64,000 nucleotides of DNA, from the NCBI GenBank assembly GCA_034440635.1, contig JAOTON010000897.1, forward strand, positions 496,001 through 560,000. The letters are read 5' to 3'. The translations under genes and the position numbers were made by a program. The stretch comes from Lepas anatifera (lineage: Eukaryota; Arthropoda; Thecostraca; Lepadidae). The notes beneath the pieces are model-generated. The model saw only the letters and a list, made by a program, of their open reading frames with translations. It searched no databases and had not been told where the DNA came from. Position 1 is the stretch's first letter; the number at the start of each line of letters is the position of its first letter. Of this stretch, positions 21,098 to 34,896 are shown one piece after another.

Positions 21098-22165
21098 CTT
21101 CCAAGCTCAGCATTGAACCCCATTCTATTCTCGCTCATAGGGCCCAAAAGGTAGTTTTTCGCTCTTCACTTAATTTGACCTTAAGATCAGGGGTCACGTT
21201 AACTCAAATTTACATGAACCTGCTAACGACACCGGTATCATAAATAAGGTAGACGTTCAAAAGACTTTCATGTTGAATAAAAAGTGAAAAACAGATGGCA
21301 CGGAAGGAGGCTAGATGGACACTCCCATTTTCCCGGCATGACCCCCAGGGTGTATAACGCCATGGGCTCTTTCCCTGCTACACCCCTGCTCTTACCTGCA
21401 TGGCTACCCTCCATAAGTGTTAATGCGACATTCTATGACTGGGGAATGCGACAGGGCACCGAGGCCACGCTAGGCGAGCTTCGGCTCGTGCTGATGTGTC
21501 TAGCAGCCGTAACAGGGGCTGAGTCAGGTATGTGCCCAGTCGATATAGCTTCTGAGAACGGATCTCATTTCCGGGAGCGGCGACAGCCAAAGAGGGTCTT
21601 TGGCTGACGACAAAAACAGGCGTGTTTTTCGCAAGAAAGGTTCTTGAAATTATATTTGTCTACACATCAGATAAAAGCTGAATTCAAGATATGTAATCGT
21701 AAAGGAAAAAAACTATACTCGCGCAATATTTTCCATCCTTTGTTTTAGGTAACATTGAGCTATTTGAAATTAATTTAGCATGATCCAAAAAAGAATAATA
21801 TTGGGTAAGACACCCCTCGAGTAATTTAACATAGGTCCGAAAGTGTCATCAACCCTCGATCAAGAGTGATCCTGTTCCACCCTTGCCGCTGTATGGGGTG
21901 GGGGTCGAATGCCCCTATATGGGGGAGGAGGGGTCGAATGCCCCTAAAATCTCGACCTCAGTAGGTGATACCAAGATAACGATACATGGGATTAATAATT
22001 CTTGAAAAACACTTGCAACACAATACTCCGGTCTGCGACCTGGGCTAACGCCCCACCGGCGCAGGAGAGCCGCATGACAATGTGCTGAAAGCTAACCATA
22101 TTTCGTTCTTAATGTATCTCTTCATAAGCCTGGAAGTCAGGTTTATCATTCTTTTCTTTGAAATA
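21098..22165. other. no recognised feature
   Basis: The 21284-21607 frame has no motif. A short tandem duplication containing GGGGTCGAATGCCCC lies at about 21900-21950. Nothing else is supported. Confidence 0.3.
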
Positions 22166-22172
22166 ACCAATA

Positions 22173-22255
22173 AAGAGTACGTGGTCACCCCCGGATTCGA
22201 ACCGGACCTACCTGATCAATAGACAGGGCTTCTAACCACTAGACCACCGTGCCAC
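22173..22255 (-). tRNA. tRNA-like sequence (SINE head or tRNA pseudogene)
   Basis: On the minus strand a perfect A-box (TGGTCTAGTGG) and a perfect B-box (GGTTCGAATCC) are correctly spaced. A D-arm-like GGTCTAGTGGTTAGAAGCC is present. The anticodon arm has four good pairs and a mismatch before a seven-base loop that would place AUU at the anticodon. The acceptor stem pairs only partly. Imperfect stems favour a SINE head or pseudogene over a working tRNA. Confidence 0.45.
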
Positions 22256-23579
22256 ACTACTCCCCCTCCCACTAGCTGAACAGCTGTGACCCGTCAGGAG
22301 GTCACTGGCTGGTACAACTCCTCCGAATATGCCGGGCCGCTGGCGCTGGGTGCTGTGCTTGTCCCGAAAAGGCACGATATAAAGGTGCTTCTAGAAGACG
22401 AACCAAGCATTCTTTTGGCCTGAAATTACTTGTATCGTCGAGCTAGGATCCTAAGCTAGCTTCATGCCAAATTTCTTCCGCTTTCATCCATTTTAAGGGC
22501 TTGAAACCATGGTGAGAAGCAAAGGTGGTCCGAGAAATTTAGCATCTTGTAATATATTTTTGACTATATACTCGAAAGCCATTAGAGATAGGTGGGTAGT
22601 ATAAGTGAGCGAAATGACCGCAAGTAACTTTCCTATTCAGCCATGTCAGTTCTGAGTTTGTGAGTGACATGAGCTTGGAACCAGGAAGATGCAAATAAAA
22701 AGTTTTTTTTACTCAATTTCTATTTATGCCTATAAAACAAAGAATTGCACATTCACAATTTCCATCTCCAAATATTATCAGGCGGAAGCAATGTTCTTTC
22801 ATTATTTGAAATGAAAACTCAAATCGGTCAATTAGATTGTGAGATATTAACGTTGAAATGAAATGAACCAAAATTCAGTCTTCCGAAAGAACTGTAAAAA
22901 GTAGGTCAAAATTTTACGTTTTGCACTCAAAACTATGCCTAAGCACTACAAAATTTGCCTAGCCACCCCTAGGTAACTGCCTTTCAGCTAACTGAGGCCT
23001 GTCTTCTGACATTTCGAGCGCACAAGTCGGCCATCAACTTTTAGCGGGTTTTTTGCGCGCGTGAGAAATGCCGCGTTTTCGCGCAATAAATATTGTCGGA
23101 TCAGCTCAATTTTTCCCCTAGCTGGCCCTTGTTATCCATTGATAAGGACATAAATTTCAAGCTCGTAGCTTAAGAAGTAAAAATTAGAAAAATATAAAAC
23201 AAAAAGTTTGAGCCAAAATTTCTCAAAAACTATTTTGGATTTCAACTCGGGGCTTCAGTTTGGGTGTCTGGAGCAGACGGGCTATCATCCTACAAAATTC
23301 CAGAGCTCTGACATCAATTCTCAGGACTGACAGACGCCAACAACAACAACAACAACAGACCACGACGAGACCCGTCTGAACGGCCAGAATAGAGCCGCTT
23401 GAGAAATCTCAATGCGCTTCGCTCCATGGATTTCGTCATGCGGCTCTGACACGACAGTTTTCAGCTCAGGTCAATATTGAGGCCGTGACAGATCAAAGAA
23501 GGTGGTAGGTTGGTGATCGTTCCACTCTTGCTTCTAACTTGGGTTGACTTGGCCTCAATGTGTAGGCATCATTGGCATT
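22256..23579. other. no recognised feature
   Basis: A short (CAA)n run sits at 23339-23356. No gene or bounded repeat was recognised. Confidence 0.3.
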
Positions 23580-23670
23580 GGGGGCGTCGCCACCCGGGGC
23601 ACCTGAGGGGGCCGGGCCCCCCACTCCTGAAAAGGGAGGGGGAGGCAGGCCCACTACTTTTGGCCGGAAA
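23580..23670 (+). repeat. GC-rich MITE-like fragment, GGGGCGTCGCCACC family
   Basis: GGGGGCGTCGCCACCCGGGG followed by G/C runs and CACTACTTTTGGCC. The same order occurs inverted at 59613-59670 and, weaker, at 45071-45155. It looks like one end of a dispersed small element; the opposite end is not identified. Confidence 0.4.
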
Positions 23671-23789
23671 TACCATTGATAATTCCGAGTTTAAGCAAAT
23701 GTAGAGGTTTCAAGGTTTTCACGACTGCCCCCCCTCCCCAACACTTTGGCTCCGGCCGCTCACTCGAAAATCCGTGGCGACTCCCTTGA

Positions 23790-24920
<1,131 letters not shown>

Positions 24921-25318
24921 AGTTATCTCCTTAAGGCGAATCAAATGATACATACGATGACTACACCCGGTTAGCATGTAAAAACGATCGGAACAAAAGG
25001 TCAGGTCAAGGTCATCCTCTCAGCTCATATAATTATAATGCATACCAATCAACTTCCAATGACAGTAGGAACAAAATGGCATTAAAACAAAAAGTTGCGA
25101 CCATTTTTACGAGTTTATTGACCAGCGTCTGAAACCCTGCACAAATGGTCCCAGACGACCTGAGCTCAGCGTCAATTGGTCACAACTTATAGCTTGATTC
25201 CGGAGGATGGGCTACGGTTCCACGATTTTAAGAAAACATTTCACGCCTCAAATTCAGAAACTGAGCGATTTTTTTCAGTCATTTTCCAGTTTTCCGCGTA
25301 TTTACAATGAAGAGTGCT
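24921..25318. repeat. AGGTCA-containing relic
   Basis: AGGTCAGGTCAAGGTCA-type half-sites lie at about 24999-25012, with isolated half-sites further on (25557). They suggest remnants of another element of the AGGTCA family, but no ends were found. Confidence 0.3.
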
Positions 25319-25432
25319 CACCCTAACCCTAACCCTATAAACACCTAACCCACCTAAACCCTAACCCAGTAACCCAGTACCCAGTAAAACCTAGTAAAAC
25401 CCAGTAACCCCTAACCCAGTAAATTTATGTAC
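25319..25432. repeat. interstitial telomere-like (CCCTAA)n-derived tract
   Basis: Three CCCTAA units begin at 25321. They are followed by degenerate CCTAACCC, ACCCAGTA and AAACCCAGTA variants to about 25432. The first units match the common metazoan (TTAGGG)n telomere motif in the reverse orientation. The variant part looks like degenerate telomere-associated DNA. Confidence 0.65.
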
Positions 25433-28400
25433 AAAATCCCATTAGCACTTTGGTAATCGGTGGTCTCACTCTGTCATACGAATACCTGATCAACACATTC
25501 AACCTCTTCTCACTGCTAGCACGTGAAAATTATTTGGTATTAAGGACACTTGACTTGACCTGAGACGGTGCATACCCGTGTTTTGTCTTGTACAAGCTGC
25601 GAAAACGATTAAGAATAAGTTTTGCAAATGCCGGCGCTAACGAACGTGGTCATTCTCTGGCTTTCTCGGTAACACTCATTCAGATCATGTCCATGTTCTC
25701 ACTCCTGCTAGGCGCCAAGCCTTTCTGTGACTTCTACACGGTGGGTATCCCCAAGCGGAAATAAAATAACCCACACAGTTTTTTTCCTACCCCATTACAC
25801 CTCTACACCGTTACAACGCATAAGCCTTCGAAGTCCTGAAAAGACCCGTAGTACGGTTTGTCGTGAAGCCGAAGCCGCAAAAGGTCAGAAAGCTGTCGGC
25901 ACTGCGTCGATCAAACGGTACAGAAAGCTCAGTGGTCCACACCATGGCGAGTAGCTACCAGCAAGACATGGTGGCACTTCAGGTCAAGAAAACAGATAAG
26001 TGACACTTGTGATCCTCTCTCAATGCAGGCAGAGATCCAATTTCGTCTGAATAAAAATCAATGCAGATGATTAAAGTGTAATTCTGGCGTTCTCCAATTG
26101 GGCTCAGCGTTAATTAGCAGTGAGGACTAATGAGAACACCTGCCGGTGAGCGCAACTCACGAAGCTGATGTCAAAGGGAGGCCTGCTGACCACAGCTGAG
26201 CTTGAGTGTTCAAACTCAATTCATAACGCAGCGAGCTTTCCGCAAAAACAGCCATAACGCTTCCAATAAAACCTCGCCGTGGGAACGACCCAGCCAACCA
26301 GCTCAGAGCGCACCCCACACGGTAAATGTGAAACAAGTTCCAGCCATGAGCAGATGTCTACCTCTCCACCACAGACCGGCCACGACTGGAGCTCGCCGCA
26401 ACACTCAGCGCTGGCAGCAGAGGCAGTGGCGCGCCCAGGCACGGGTGGGATGGGGAACAGGCCGCACAGCTACATAACAAGTGAACACATCGTTCGAATG
26501 TGCTTTGACAGATGTGAGTCTTATACGAACCTAAGCCGAGCCGTACAGAAATGTACAGAATGTACAGTGCAAGTTGTTGGTTCCTCCCCAGTGCAGGGTT
26601 CTGGCGGCTCTGCTGCCGGTGGTACGGTGCTGAAACTGCGGTCATGGTAGCCGAATGGCCGTCGGCACGTCGGAGGCCCGTCCTGTAATTGTTCACGGGC
26701 AGACACTAAACCTGAACAGGCCCCCGGACACGCGCCATAAACAGACCGTTGACTCTATGCTCAACATTCCAGCCTGGACACTGGCACGCTCAAATTTGGC
26801 GGTTTTCAAGGCCATTTCTACGAGCGTCGTCATGTTGTTGTTGTTGTTGTTGTTTCTACTGTTGAGATATATGGACTCCGACTTGGGCGTGATATAGGGT
26901 ACGGGGGCGGGGTAGGTGAGAGGCCATGATTGAACATATCAACTGTCCTTGATAACGCTGCTGATGTCTTTCACAAACACAAACAGTGGGAACCGATAGG
27001 TAAGTCAACGCGGGTAATAGGGAGACCAGCAAAACACTCAGATCATCGAGTCCCAGAACAGCTGTAGAGACGTCCCCTGGTTCCCATTATTTCGGAGAAC
27101 GCATCCCCAAGCCTCCTCCCCGCTGTCGGCGCCTATAACTGTATCGCCGCCGAAGTGCCCAAACAAACGATACTTTTTTCGCAGCCAGAATTGTTGCTAT
27201 AACTGGGACGCGGAATGGATCGAGTCGCAAATGGCTTGATCTCCAACTCAGAGCATTGAAGGCACAGTGAGCCAATCCTGACTCCGTGCAGTGTCTTTGG
27301 TCGTCAGCGGCCGATAGAGAACGAATACGAACCAAAACAAACCAACCAAACCAAAACCAAAACGAAACCAAAACTACTGGCGATGTATATCCCACATGAA
27401 TCGTTTCTCGAAATAATGTTTTGTCGACCCATCAATCAAAAAGAAAAGTTTTATGATAATAGCAAATAAGCTGGACACTGACTGAACAGCCGCTTTTCAA
27501 GCGCAAAACAGGCATGAAAACCCTTTGCATAACGCTTTCTCCCGGGCGCGAGAGGCTTCCCTGCATTTTACATTCGTGTTATGTAAAACCAGGTAAAGTT
27601 CTGGTCAGTATGCTATGTAAGTCAGGTCATGCATCGATTCTCGCTAATTACGGTCATAACTTTTAAAATCATTTCCTCGGTCTTTTTTCAGCTTCTAGTG
27701 CATTCGCCCATATGTATCAACCATACCTACGGCCCGCCATGCACGGTGACACAAATGCAGGACAATGATATATCGATCAGCTTGATTTGATACGATAATT
27801 GCGACAAATGATATGGTTGTGATCCAAACGTGAAGAGGATTTCATGAACTGATGCAGATTTCATAATCTGATGCTCCTAGACAAACCCCATCGCATTGGG
27901 CTATGTAAACAGAAATATGGTCCTGAAATGCGGCGCATTAAGCAGAATACCCATATCGGGTAAACGGTGCCCTGGCGATACTCTTTCCCCGGAGGCCTCA
28001 GAAGGCGAAGTACTTTTCTTGCTGCCATGGAACCCAATATCACGCGTCAAGATACTGGAGTAGGCAATTAACACCCCGTCGGTGAGAACTTCAGCTGGCG
28101 AGTCCGCAGCCGTGTCGTATCAATAAACAAGAAGGGAGTTGGCGGCCAATTTACAGCTGACGACGCCGTGAGTAGCCACTGCATCATGGAGTTGTTGGCC
28201 GCGGACTGGCCGGCTCGGGGTCACCGCTGGACAGGAGGCGTTTGGGGCGGTGCCACAGAACAAAGAGAATGCAGGAAGCTGTTCAGATGCACGCCGCACG
28301 GCGTTGCTTTTTCTGAAGAATATGATACCTGGGCCATCGATTGGATGCAGCAAAAGGCGATCTCCAGAGCTACTGGGGCAGCGACAGCGTTGGATCGTCT

Positions 28401-28447
28401 CAGTGACCATTCAAAATGTGCTATGTGCTTTGGCACATTCCATTGCT
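25433..28447. other. no gene supported
   Basis: Several short frames (26202-26696, 27087-27395, 28168-28447) lack motifs. One ATG in good context (CACACCATGGCG at 25944) opens only about 19 codons. A (GTT)n run lies at 26834-26852 and an ACCAAAACC-rich run at 27330-27375. Nothing more is supported. Confidence 0.3.
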
Positions 28448-29404
28448 TTAACCCGCGCCCCACCGGGGTCCGGCGCCACCTTCGCCCCACGGGGGGCCAT
28501 CGATGGCCCCCTCTAACTCCGAAAATATGGGCGTTAACGCAAATCTGCAAGTGCAATAGAAGCTCGCGTGAATTCAGTGAAATTACTTCGCATGTTTTAG
28601 TGCTCAGGTCAATGGTTTGACCTCCAGGGTCAATTAGGTCAAGATCGGCTATTTTCACTCAAATATGCAATGATTAAGCAAACTGGTCATAACTCTTATG
28701 CCATTAGAGCTATTGAGGCCTGGTAAGTACATTTGATAGGAAATTGCCAGTACTTTTTCCGCTATGTGGAACGTAAAGACCTCCCGCCGTGGTTTGACCT
28801 CCAGGGTCACCTCGTGACCTAATATGACCTGAGGTCCAAGGTCAAGTGACCTTTCCGTATATCAAATGAAGCGTGACAAGACAAACACGATGGTGTTTGT
28901 TTCACGCTCTAGCTTAATTAGGTCAAAGTTATTGTCAAATACTGTTTTTGACCTCTGGTGACCTTGGATGACCTTAGAAAAGTCAAAGGGTAAATATGAC
29001 CCTGGGATCCGTGAAAGGGTGTCCAAAAACGTTGTTCTGAGCAGTCTGAGTATTTGCAATCATTTTTGTGGCTTTTATATCATGAAACAGGTTTTCCCAG
29101 CTTTTCCATGGGAGGGTCGCCTCGTGACCTGACCTCAGGGCACGAAATAGAAAATCCCGGATATACACCTTGTAGACCCTGGAGGGGTCATGAGTGTGGA
29201 AGTTTCAAATTGATCGACTTTGAAATGTGCTCTTACGAGCTCTAAGTTGAAAGGGTGACCTTGTTGACCTCGTCTGTGACCTGACCTTGGTGACCCGGGG
29301 TAAAATTTCGGGATGATGGGAAAATGATGCGGGAGGTGAGCCCTCAACCGCGGTGCTGCCTCGTCTTTTCTGCTATCCCGAAACCTGGGGCCTCCCCCTG
29401 TTAA
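28448..29404. mobile_element. TTAA-flanked AGGTCA-rich element, class CCCGCGCCCC (copy K)
   Basis: TTAA lies at 28448-28451 and 29401-29404. The left terminus CCCGCGCCCCACCGGGG and the 20-bp ATCGAT-centred palindrome (28492-28511) match 8369-9401, and the interiors align end to end. Many one-to-several-base deletions distinguish it from 8369-9401. The right terminal repeat is eroded to CCTCCCCCTG before TTAA. It is non-coding. Confidence 0.75.
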
Positions 29405-31430
29405 GAGATGCATAAAACCGGTATACGTGATTATTTTAGCAAAGAACAAAACAAAACATACACATACAAGGAGGCGAGCAGAACCTTTTAGGCAATTCGT
29501 GTTCTCTCGGCAAAAAACTAAGCTTGATAAATTCCTACCCACCGATCAAAGGAACCATGCAAACTACTCCACAAGCAAAAGGACTGTGCTCGAGGTAACA
29601 AAAACAATGACAGAAGAGGATGCAAATACCCAGCTTTTCGGAAGCTTTATCGATTTTCGATCGATCGACGATGCAGTGTTTCAGTGAAGAGCATGATTAT
29701 ACGCGGATAAGATGGGACTTAGCCTTTCTCCCGAAACTACGAATGGAAATTTGAGTAAAAACAGTGACTATATATTCGGACACATCTGATTATCATATTG
29801 GCATTGCTGTAAATCTGGGCTTGTTAGCCGGGGAAGGCGGAGCGGTGCCTTTGGTGCAGGTCACGTGACCCGCGGTCATCTCGGCTGGTGACCGGTCACC
29901 CTGGCAGTCCAGGTTTACCTCTGCGAGTGAGGGTTGCCCATGTCGCTGCTGTGTGCTGATAAAAATATACATCAGGCATAGTATACTCAAGATTATGTAG
30001 CATAATGTTCAAAATATTTACAATCAAGTCGATTAAAAAAATCATCCTTGGTAATTGTATGGTCGCTGACATCAATTTCCGTTCCTTACAAACGCCTTTT
30101 CGCATGATTTAATTTGCTATTGAAGGCCATAACAATATTCCCCTGGCAATCACTACCTCAGGATTGCATAGGGAATGCGAAACATGCATGCCCTATAGAA
30201 AAGACAGACCCACTCTTTTATTTAGTTTCATTATTTCCATGTATCCTTGTAAATGCTTTATCAAAAGTCACTCGCCTTCCATCTGAGATTCAAGGAGATG
30301 AACCCAGAAAAATAATATTAAGGCGAAGCCTGCTTTAACCATACATTGAGCGTACATCCAATACCACAGACATTCACTGATTTTTTATTCAGCAGTTACC
30401 ATAAGGGTGGGTCTAATTGTCTAATTGTGATAAACGGTTGATAAATCGGGGCTTTCCGCCCATGGGTGCTGACACTATATTTCAGGGAGGGAAGAGCAAG
30501 CCCATGGATAAGGCTGGGACTCTGAAAGTCAGAAGCAAAATACAAGGCTTTTTCAGAAGGTTATACTGACTACACGATATGACCCTACGATTAAGATAGC
30601 CCATGAGGTCACTCCACGCATTGAATTCCACGTGGGACACCTAATAGCTGCCTTTTCACATGCACATGCAGGAAACACGTGAGTGAAATGAGACAGAGTT
30701 AGACACAAGCGGCAGAGATACATAAACAACTATTACATAGAAACGAAGTTACGAGCTATGCCCTCTGATTCTGCGAACCGCACCTCTGGTAACATCCGCC
30801 CCTACAGAAGCCTTATTCCGCCCTGCTCAGTGAGTCGCTGTTTCATTTTGCCACGCCACAAAACATAACGAAGTAGCACGTGTTTGTGGAACACCTTGCA
30901 CTAAACCATGCAAAAGCCCAGTAAGATCGTAATAGTGCAAGTGTTCGTCAATCTAAGCACATATAAAATATGAGTCTACACGCCCTCCTATCTTGGCTGA
31001 GACTGCCAGGGTGTCCTTTTTCTCGCGTTTCCACCTCTACTCAGCTCCGATTCACAGAACAATACGTGACTTATAGAGCTATAGTTCCAATCATGCCAAC
31101 CGAAGCTACCGCTAGATGTGCCTTAATCCACCACCGACTGGGGTATTTTTGTTCACACCACCACCTGCGGGGTCCAATCGAAGCCCCTTTCCCTACGATC
31201 TCGGGAACCAGAAGTGATAGGGAGAAAAATCACAGGGTGCTAGAAGCGCCTTAGCGTTTTTCACTCTGGAGCTGAGTTTGAACCATATCTGTTGACCCGT
31301 AACTTCACAGCGGGCTAAAACTTATCAAATTAAGATCAATTTAGAGGGTCTCTGATAACTCGGGAGCCATAATACCTAGAAAAAAACAAAAAAACAATAA
31401 TCAGTTCGTCTTTACACAATGATTCAAATA
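29405..31430. other. no recognised feature
   Basis: Short frames only; there is no motif, RNA or bounded repeat I can support. Confidence 0.3.
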
Positions 31431-32185
31431 TCATGGTGCATGAACTTGTAAGGTCATATTATGACCTTGAACTTAGGTCAAGGTCAAATAATGGACATAC
31501 ATACGCGGATCCAGGATTGCTGATCGGGGGGGGCACCTTCCGGGGGGCGCCATCCGGACCAGGAGGTGCCACTTTTGGCCAGTAAAACCTATTAGGTGGG
31601 CGCCAAATCCTATCGGTGGGCGCCGATTTTCGCATCCTGGGGGGAAGCGACATTTCAGGAGGGCGCCATCAACCTTTCAGGGGGGCGCCGTGACCATTTT
31701 AGGGAGCGCTGAGGGTCGATCGGTGGGGGGCACGTGCCCCCCTTTGCCCCCTGGATCCGCCTATGTGAACATATCATGTTGATCATGTTCAAATGCTCAA
31801 ACCATGTTGCATATAATACGAATCTATGGGTCAAGTTCATTTCTATAGTACCAAATTTAAGACCGTATTTTGCTTCGTTAAAAAGTTATAGACACAAACA
31901 GATTCTAAAACCGTGAACTTAAGCGACCTCTGGTCACCTCGGTATTGACCTGACCTCAAAATGGATATCCACATTCAGCTTTTGTTCGATTCAAGAGCTT
32001 CAAGTGATGTTCAAAAACTTCATTTCGCTCTTCTAGAAGCCGAGTTACACAGTTTTGACAGCTTCATTTTAGAGAAACAAAATCGTCATACATGGGCTTA
32101 GAAATAACGTCATAACTCGTTAACCTGACCTGACCTGATGCCAATTTCTTATCATAGGTTGTCAAATTGATCACCCTACAGGCCT
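31430..32185. repeat. AGGTCA-rich relic hosting a hAT-like MITE
   Basis: Half-sites at 31453-31488 (AGGTCA, TGACC, AGGTCAAGGTCA) and 31922-31957, plus CTGACCTGACCTGA at about 32122-32138, resemble the interior of the TTAA family. No termini are visible. The run is split by the MITE at 31500-31765. Confidence 0.4.
31500..31765. mobile_element. non-autonomous hAT-like MITE, 266 bp
   Basis: 16-bp terminal inverted repeats CATACGCGGATCCAGG and CCTGGATCCGCCTATG (one mismatch) enclose a G/C-run-rich interior with several GGGCGCC motifs. Flanks TGGACATA (31492-31499) and TGAACATA (31766-31773) match at 7 of 8 positions. An 8-bp target duplication is the hAT hallmark. No transposase is present. Confidence 0.7.
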
Positions 32186-32264
32186 GCAAAGCGATGCCCG
32201 TCTCATTTGAATCGGCTCGCGAAAAACTGAGGGGGTTCCGATCGGACTCCCAGGCGCTGATGAG

Positions 32265-33222
32265 TTAACCCTCGCCCCAGTGGGGGTGTTTGAACACCCC
32301 TTCGGGTTTTTCCGGTGGCAACAGAAAACGGTGGCGCGAAGCGCCACTGTACTTGGTACACCTTATCCGTGATCAATTCTGAAACTTTTCCCAAAAATTT
32401 AGGGTTATGTCATCTCAGGTCAGGTCACCAGAGCAGGTAAAGTGACCTGACTTCTAAAAAAAGTTTAAGATAGCATAAGTAAGAACAGGGTTAATCTATT
32501 CATATTACATAATGGTCCCACCAAGCGCTACAAAATATGTTCCAGCATTTTTATATCGATGACCAAGGGTCAGATACAGACCATGACCTCTCCATTGGAA
32601 ATTAATTTCAAAAACCGAAATTGGGCTGTATTTGTGTAGATACAGCTGAGAATACATCAATATTCTCAAAATCGTAGGAAACTGGGCCCCTTTCCAGGTT
32701 CACGTTGCAATTTTTGACATATGACCTCTGAGAGGTCATTTGGGGCTTCTAAGCAGGGTTTCAGACTTGGGTCAATAACTTTCCACAAAAGGACTATACA
32801 ACTTTTATTTTGATACCATTACGTTTGAATTGGTATTGTGAGTTGATTGATATGCATACTGACTATGCTAGATCAAATAGAGACCATGACCTGACCTTAG
32901 GTCAGGTCATTTTCATGTGGTGACCTAGCATAGTCATATCATACATCATTCGATTTGCCGTAACGAGAGGAAGCCAATGGTGCCTAAAAATTGATTCTAA
33001 CTCAACGCTAAAGACACTAGAGCCCAGAAACTCTTCTCGAACGTATCACCTTCTTTAACATGTTATGACCTCAATATTGACCTGAGCCAAAAAGTGACTG
33101 TATAGTGTCTTCATGAATTTGCATGAGCTATCCACCAGCGTTCGCGTTTTTCGTTATCCCGCAAAGGTGCCGAGTTCTAGGGAGGTGTTCGAATCCCCCC
33201 TCCCCCCACCATGGCGAGGGTG
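32265..33222. mobile_element. TTAA-type AGGTCA-rich element, class CCCTCGCCCCAGTGG (copy G)
   Basis: TTAA at 32265-32268 precedes CCCTCGCCCCAGTGGGGG, the TGTTTGAACACCCC block, a GGCGCGAAGCGCC hairpin (32333-32345) and TGTACTTGGTACACCTTA. Half-sites lie at 32414-32450, 32566, 32725-32740 and 32886-32930. The order is nearly the same as in 61220-62260. The right end is a CACCATGGCGAGGGT remnant (33208-33222) that matches the inverted terminus but lacks TTAA. It is followed by GGCTCAGAGGCCCACCGGGG, which resembles a terminal subrepeat. It is non-coding. Confidence 0.7.
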
Positions 33223-34056
33223 GCTCAGAGGCCCACCGGGGAGGGTGTTTACAGTGGTTCGGGTGCTGCGGCACAGTATAACATCGAGGGATAAGGCGCC
33301 TGGTCAGCCGCTGCTGCTGTGCCGCCGACTCCCGTGTTGGGCGGTACAGCATAACACCTGCAGTGGTGCGTCCAGCCACCCAACATGAGTCTATTCGACT
33401 CCGTCGCTCCATGCAGCGACCATGGGTCGATATAACGGCAGAAGCAAAGCCTATCGGATCCCTGGATTTTAAATCTATCATAATTTGTGCTGTGCCGTGT
33501 TAGTGGCGACACATTTATGACTCATCTGGATCGAAAAGCTAAAGAAGATTCAATATTTGCACCAAACCGCTTGAAAACACGAAAAGTGGCCACTAAAACC
33601 ACAACTAATTCCATATCCATATTCGTGAGGCGCAATAGTTTGATCCTACCCCATATTGGCATTGCATTGGAACGGTTGGCCCTGCACTCTACTATAATTG
33701 AACCGCGGCGGGGGTTATTGTAACATGAGCAAATGCGCTTTGAAACTCGATTTAAGGTATTATATTAACAAGCGCAATGGAGGGGATCATAAAGTGTTCC
33801 CCTCATCTATATTTCCGAGGAGGCCGGAGAAACGTTCACATCCGGAAAACGCTACTTGGCTAAATTTTAGAGAACTTGTAAGCATGCCAATTGGTGAAAT
33901 AGTTGTAAAAATCGGTCGATAATGTGTTAAAATTGACCAGAATAGTCCGTCCCTGAACAGAAGCTATGGCTCAATTGAGCCAGAGGCTAGAACGAGAAGA
34001 TATGTCCCTAGCCTGTCACCTTCTTCGTCAACATTTGTTGCCTGCGCACAGCGCCG
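33223..34056. other. no gene supported
   Basis: Overlapping short frames on both strands (33113-33512) have no motifs. The remainder leads into the 33-bp minisatellite. Confidence 0.3.
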
Positions 34057-34651
34057 GTGACCGGCTGCAGTGCCGCGGTGCTCCGTCCCGTGACCGGCTG
34101 CAGTGCCGCGGTGCTCCGTCCCGTGACCGGCTGCAGTGCCGCGGTGCTCCGTCCCGTGACCGGCTGCAGTGCCGCGGTGCTCCGTCCCGTGACCGGCTGC
34201 AGTGCCGCGGTGCTCCGTCCCGTGACCGGCTGCAGTGCCGCGGTGCTCCGTCCCGTGACCGGCTGCAGTGCCGCGGTGCTCCGTCCCGTGACCGGCTGCA
34301 GTGCCGCGGTGCTCCGTCCCGTGACCGGCTGCAGTGCCGCGGTGCTCCGTCCCGTGACCGGCTGCAGTGCCGCGGTGCTCCGTCCCGTGACCGGCTGCAG
34401 TGCCGCGGTGCTCCGTCCCGTGACCGGCTGCAGTGCCGCGGTGCTCCGTCCCGTGACCGGCTGCAGTGCCGCGGTGCTCCGTCCCGTGACCGGCTGTAGT
34501 GTCGCGGTGCTCCGTCCCGTGACCGGCTGCAGTGCCGCGGTGCTCCGTCCCGTGACCGGCTGCAGTGCCGCGGTGCTCCGTCCCGTGACCGGCTGCAGTG
34601 CCGCGGTGCTCCGTCCCGTGACCGGCTGCAGTGCCGCGGTGCTCCGTCCCG
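34057..34651. repeat. minisatellite, 33-bp unit, about 18 copies
   Basis: Tandem units of GTGACCGGCTGCAGTGCCGC plus GGTGCTCCGTCCC run with almost no variation; one unit near 34494 has two C-to-T changes. Because 33 is divisible by three and the unit has no stops, several frames on both strands stay open for 200 codons or more. These frames are by-products, not genes. The homogeneity suggests recent expansion. Confidence 0.95.
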
Positions 34652-34896
34652 CCCACGCTTCACACACCTTCTAAGTACCTTTCCTTTACTTTGTAGTACA
34701 AGTGATAGCAAAGTGTGTATGCTACGCGTGACGACATTTGCTGCGCATGCTAAGGTGACGGTTATTGTGTGCAAGTGTGCTTTAACGGGACTTATTTTGA
34801 TGTGTGCTCCTGGTACTTTTCCACCAGGAGAAGGCCGTTCGAGAAAAACTTGAGATAAACTGCACTGACTTTCAGACCAACACACAGTGCTGAGTG

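Noticed and set aside
22173..22255. Functional tRNA gene
   Set aside because: The A and B boxes are perfect, but the acceptor stem pairs poorly and the anticodon arm has a mismatch. A SINE head or pseudogene is more likely.
25944..26003. Small ORF beginning MASSYQQD after a good Kozak context
   Set aside because: It is only about 19 codons, with no strong donor consensus nearby; chance is likely.
34057..34651. CRISPR-like regular repeat arrays (also 47021-47610)
   Set aside because: Units are directly adjacent without unique spacers, and the genome is eukaryotic; these are minisatellites.
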